DNA of 5,746 bases, taken from the NCBI GenBank assembly GCA_030836705.1, contig JAUPLZ010000151.1, forward strand, positions 1-5,746. Direction: 5' to 3'. Below are positions 4,830-5,746 of the stretch, one piece after another. The notes under the pieces are model-generated. The model saw only the letters and a program-made list of their open reading frames with translations. It did not search any database and was not told the origin of the DNA. Numbering within the stretch: position 1 is the stretch's first letter; each line of letters begins with the position of its first letter. The position numbers and the translations under genes were made by a program. Source of the stretch: Campylobacterota bacterium (GTDB lineage: Bacteria > Campylobacterota > Campylobacteria > Campylobacterales > SZUA-545).

Positions 4830-5746
4830 ATGAAAGCGCAAGTTGTTGAAAAATATGGAGAAAGTAGTATTTTTGTATTAAAAAAATTACCAATTCCAGA
4901 GCCTAGAGAGGATGAAGTTTTGGTAAAAGTAAAAGCCACAAGTATCAATCCGCTGGATATTTCAAGCAGAAAAGGATTGGTGCCTAATTTAGTAGGCGAC
5001 CTTCCTGCGATTCTTCATGCGGACGGGAGTGGTGTTGTGGAAAAAGCAGGCGAAAATGTGAAAAACTTTAAAAAAGGCGATGAGGTTTATTTTTGCTTTG
5101 GAGGCATCAAGCCAAACCAAGGAAGCTTAAGAGAGTACACAATAGTAGATCAAAAATCACTCGCAAAAAAACCACACCATCTTTCGCACGAAGAAGCCGC
5201 AGCTATTCCTCTTGTCGGGATTACTGCATATGAGGGGCTTGTGATAAAGGGTGCTCTTAAAAAAGACCAAACCGTTCTTATCCAAGGCGCAGCCGGTGGA
5301 ATAGGGCATATAGCTGTGCAAATCGCAAAAGCGCTTGGTGCGCTTGTGAGTGCTACTGTAATCAATGAAAAAGAATCAGAATATCTAAAGAGTTTAGGCG
5401 TAGAAAATATCATAATGGCAAAAGAAGAAAGCGCAAAAGAGTATACCAAGAGAATAACAAATGGCAATGGATTTGACCTTGTTTTTGACACTGTCGGCGG
5501 TCAAAACATGCTCAACTCTTTTGAAGCAGCCAAAATAAACGGAACTGTCGTAACGGTGTCCGCTCAAGAGTCAATTAATCTTTCACTAGCGCACGCAAAA
5601 GCGCTTGATATTAAAGTTGTTTTTATGCTTATACCACTTATTCGTAATATCGGCAGAGAATTACACGGCGAGATTTTGCAAAAATTATCAGAACTGGCTG
5701 ATTTTGGAAAGCTAAAACCTTTAGTGGATAAAGTTTTTGAGTTTAA
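4830..5746 (+). CDS. Zinc-independent MDR-family quinone oxidoreductase / alcohol dehydrogenase-like protein (C-terminus cut)
   Basis: Residues 1-305 of a medium-chain dehydrogenase/reductase of the Qor (zeta-crystallin-like) group; perhaps 15-25 residues are missing beyond the right edge. The N-terminal GroES-like domain runs over about 1-120, with INPLD at 40-43 and a HADGSGVVEKAGENV turn at 63-77. The Rossmann domain follows, with the nucleotide-binding loop QGAAGGIG at 152-159 and VFDTVGG at 218-224. The cysteine and histidine zinc ligands of classical alcohol dehydrogenases are absent, so it should be a zinc-free NAD(P)H-dependent reductase of quinones or reactive enones, acting in the cytoplasm. 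The exact substrate is unknown. The start at 4830 has AAGGAG six bases upstream. The gene is divergent from the 226-residue gene and has its own candidate promoter. Codon use matches its neighbours. Confidence 0.9.
   Translation, partial: MKAQVVEKYGESSIFVLKKLPIPEPREDEVLVKVKATSINPLDISSRKGLVPNLVGDLPAILHADGSGVVEKAGENVKNFKKGDEVYFCFGGIKPNQGSLREYTIVDQKSLAKKPHHLSHEEAAAIPLVGITAYEGLVIKGALKKDQTVLIQGAAGGIGHIAVQIAKALGALVSATVINEKESEYLKSLGVENIIMAKEESAKEYTKRITNGNGFDLVFDTVGGQNMLNSFEAAKINGTVVTVSAQESINLSLAHAKALDIKVVFMLIPLIRNIGRELHGEILQKLSELADFGKLKPLVDKVFEF

Noticed and set aside
5150..5491. Minus-strand frame of 113 residues with a hydrophobic start
   Set aside because: The apparent membrane segment is the antisense of the dehydrogenase Rossmann region; there is no promoter or ribosome binding site.

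Overview
The window looks like part of a Campylobacterota (epsilonproteobacterial) chromosome. This is an inference from AT-rich, AAA/TTT-heavy coding sequence, tightly packed genes and the mix of periplasmic sulfur/molybdenum redox genes. No species is claimed. It holds six protein genes (two cut by the window edges), one tRNA and three short regulatory gaps.

Left part (1-1703, minus strand): a two-gene operon. The first gene encodes an exported protein with two rhodanese domains. The second, 19 bp downstream, encodes a Tat-exported molybdopterin oxidoreductase, of which only the N-terminal 245 residues are present. Its His-x3-Cys-x3-Cys-x34-Cys iron-sulfur motif and putative Asp molybdenum ligand place it with the NarG/SerA/EbdA (type II) branch rather than with PsrA. 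The pairing suggests respiration or oxidation of a sulfur or selenium compound, substrate unknown.

Middle part (1911-3889, plus strand): a divergent three-gene operon in which each gene overlaps the next by 14 bp. It encodes a leucine-rich-repeat-variant (LRV) protein, a 129-residue protein I do not recognise, and an Mrp/ApbC-family P-loop ATPase. The ATPase lacks the CxxC pair that usually holds its Fe-S cluster. The LRV plus Mrp combination hints at metallocluster or metalloenzyme maturation, possibly serving the neighbouring molybdoenzyme, but that is a hypothesis.

Right part: a tRNA-Arg with anticodon GCG (3934-4010) and its own promoter, then a convergent 226-residue gene of unknown function that starts with TTG. 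A divergent gap with a 19-bp perfect dyad follows, and then a zinc-independent quinone-oxidoreductase-type dehydrogenase that runs off the right edge.

No transposon, CRISPR array, phage gene or rRNA was seen. The most useful leads are the LRV/unknown/Mrp operon with its CxxC-less Mrp, the rhodanese plus type II molybdoenzyme pair, and the GCG-anticodon arginine tRNA.
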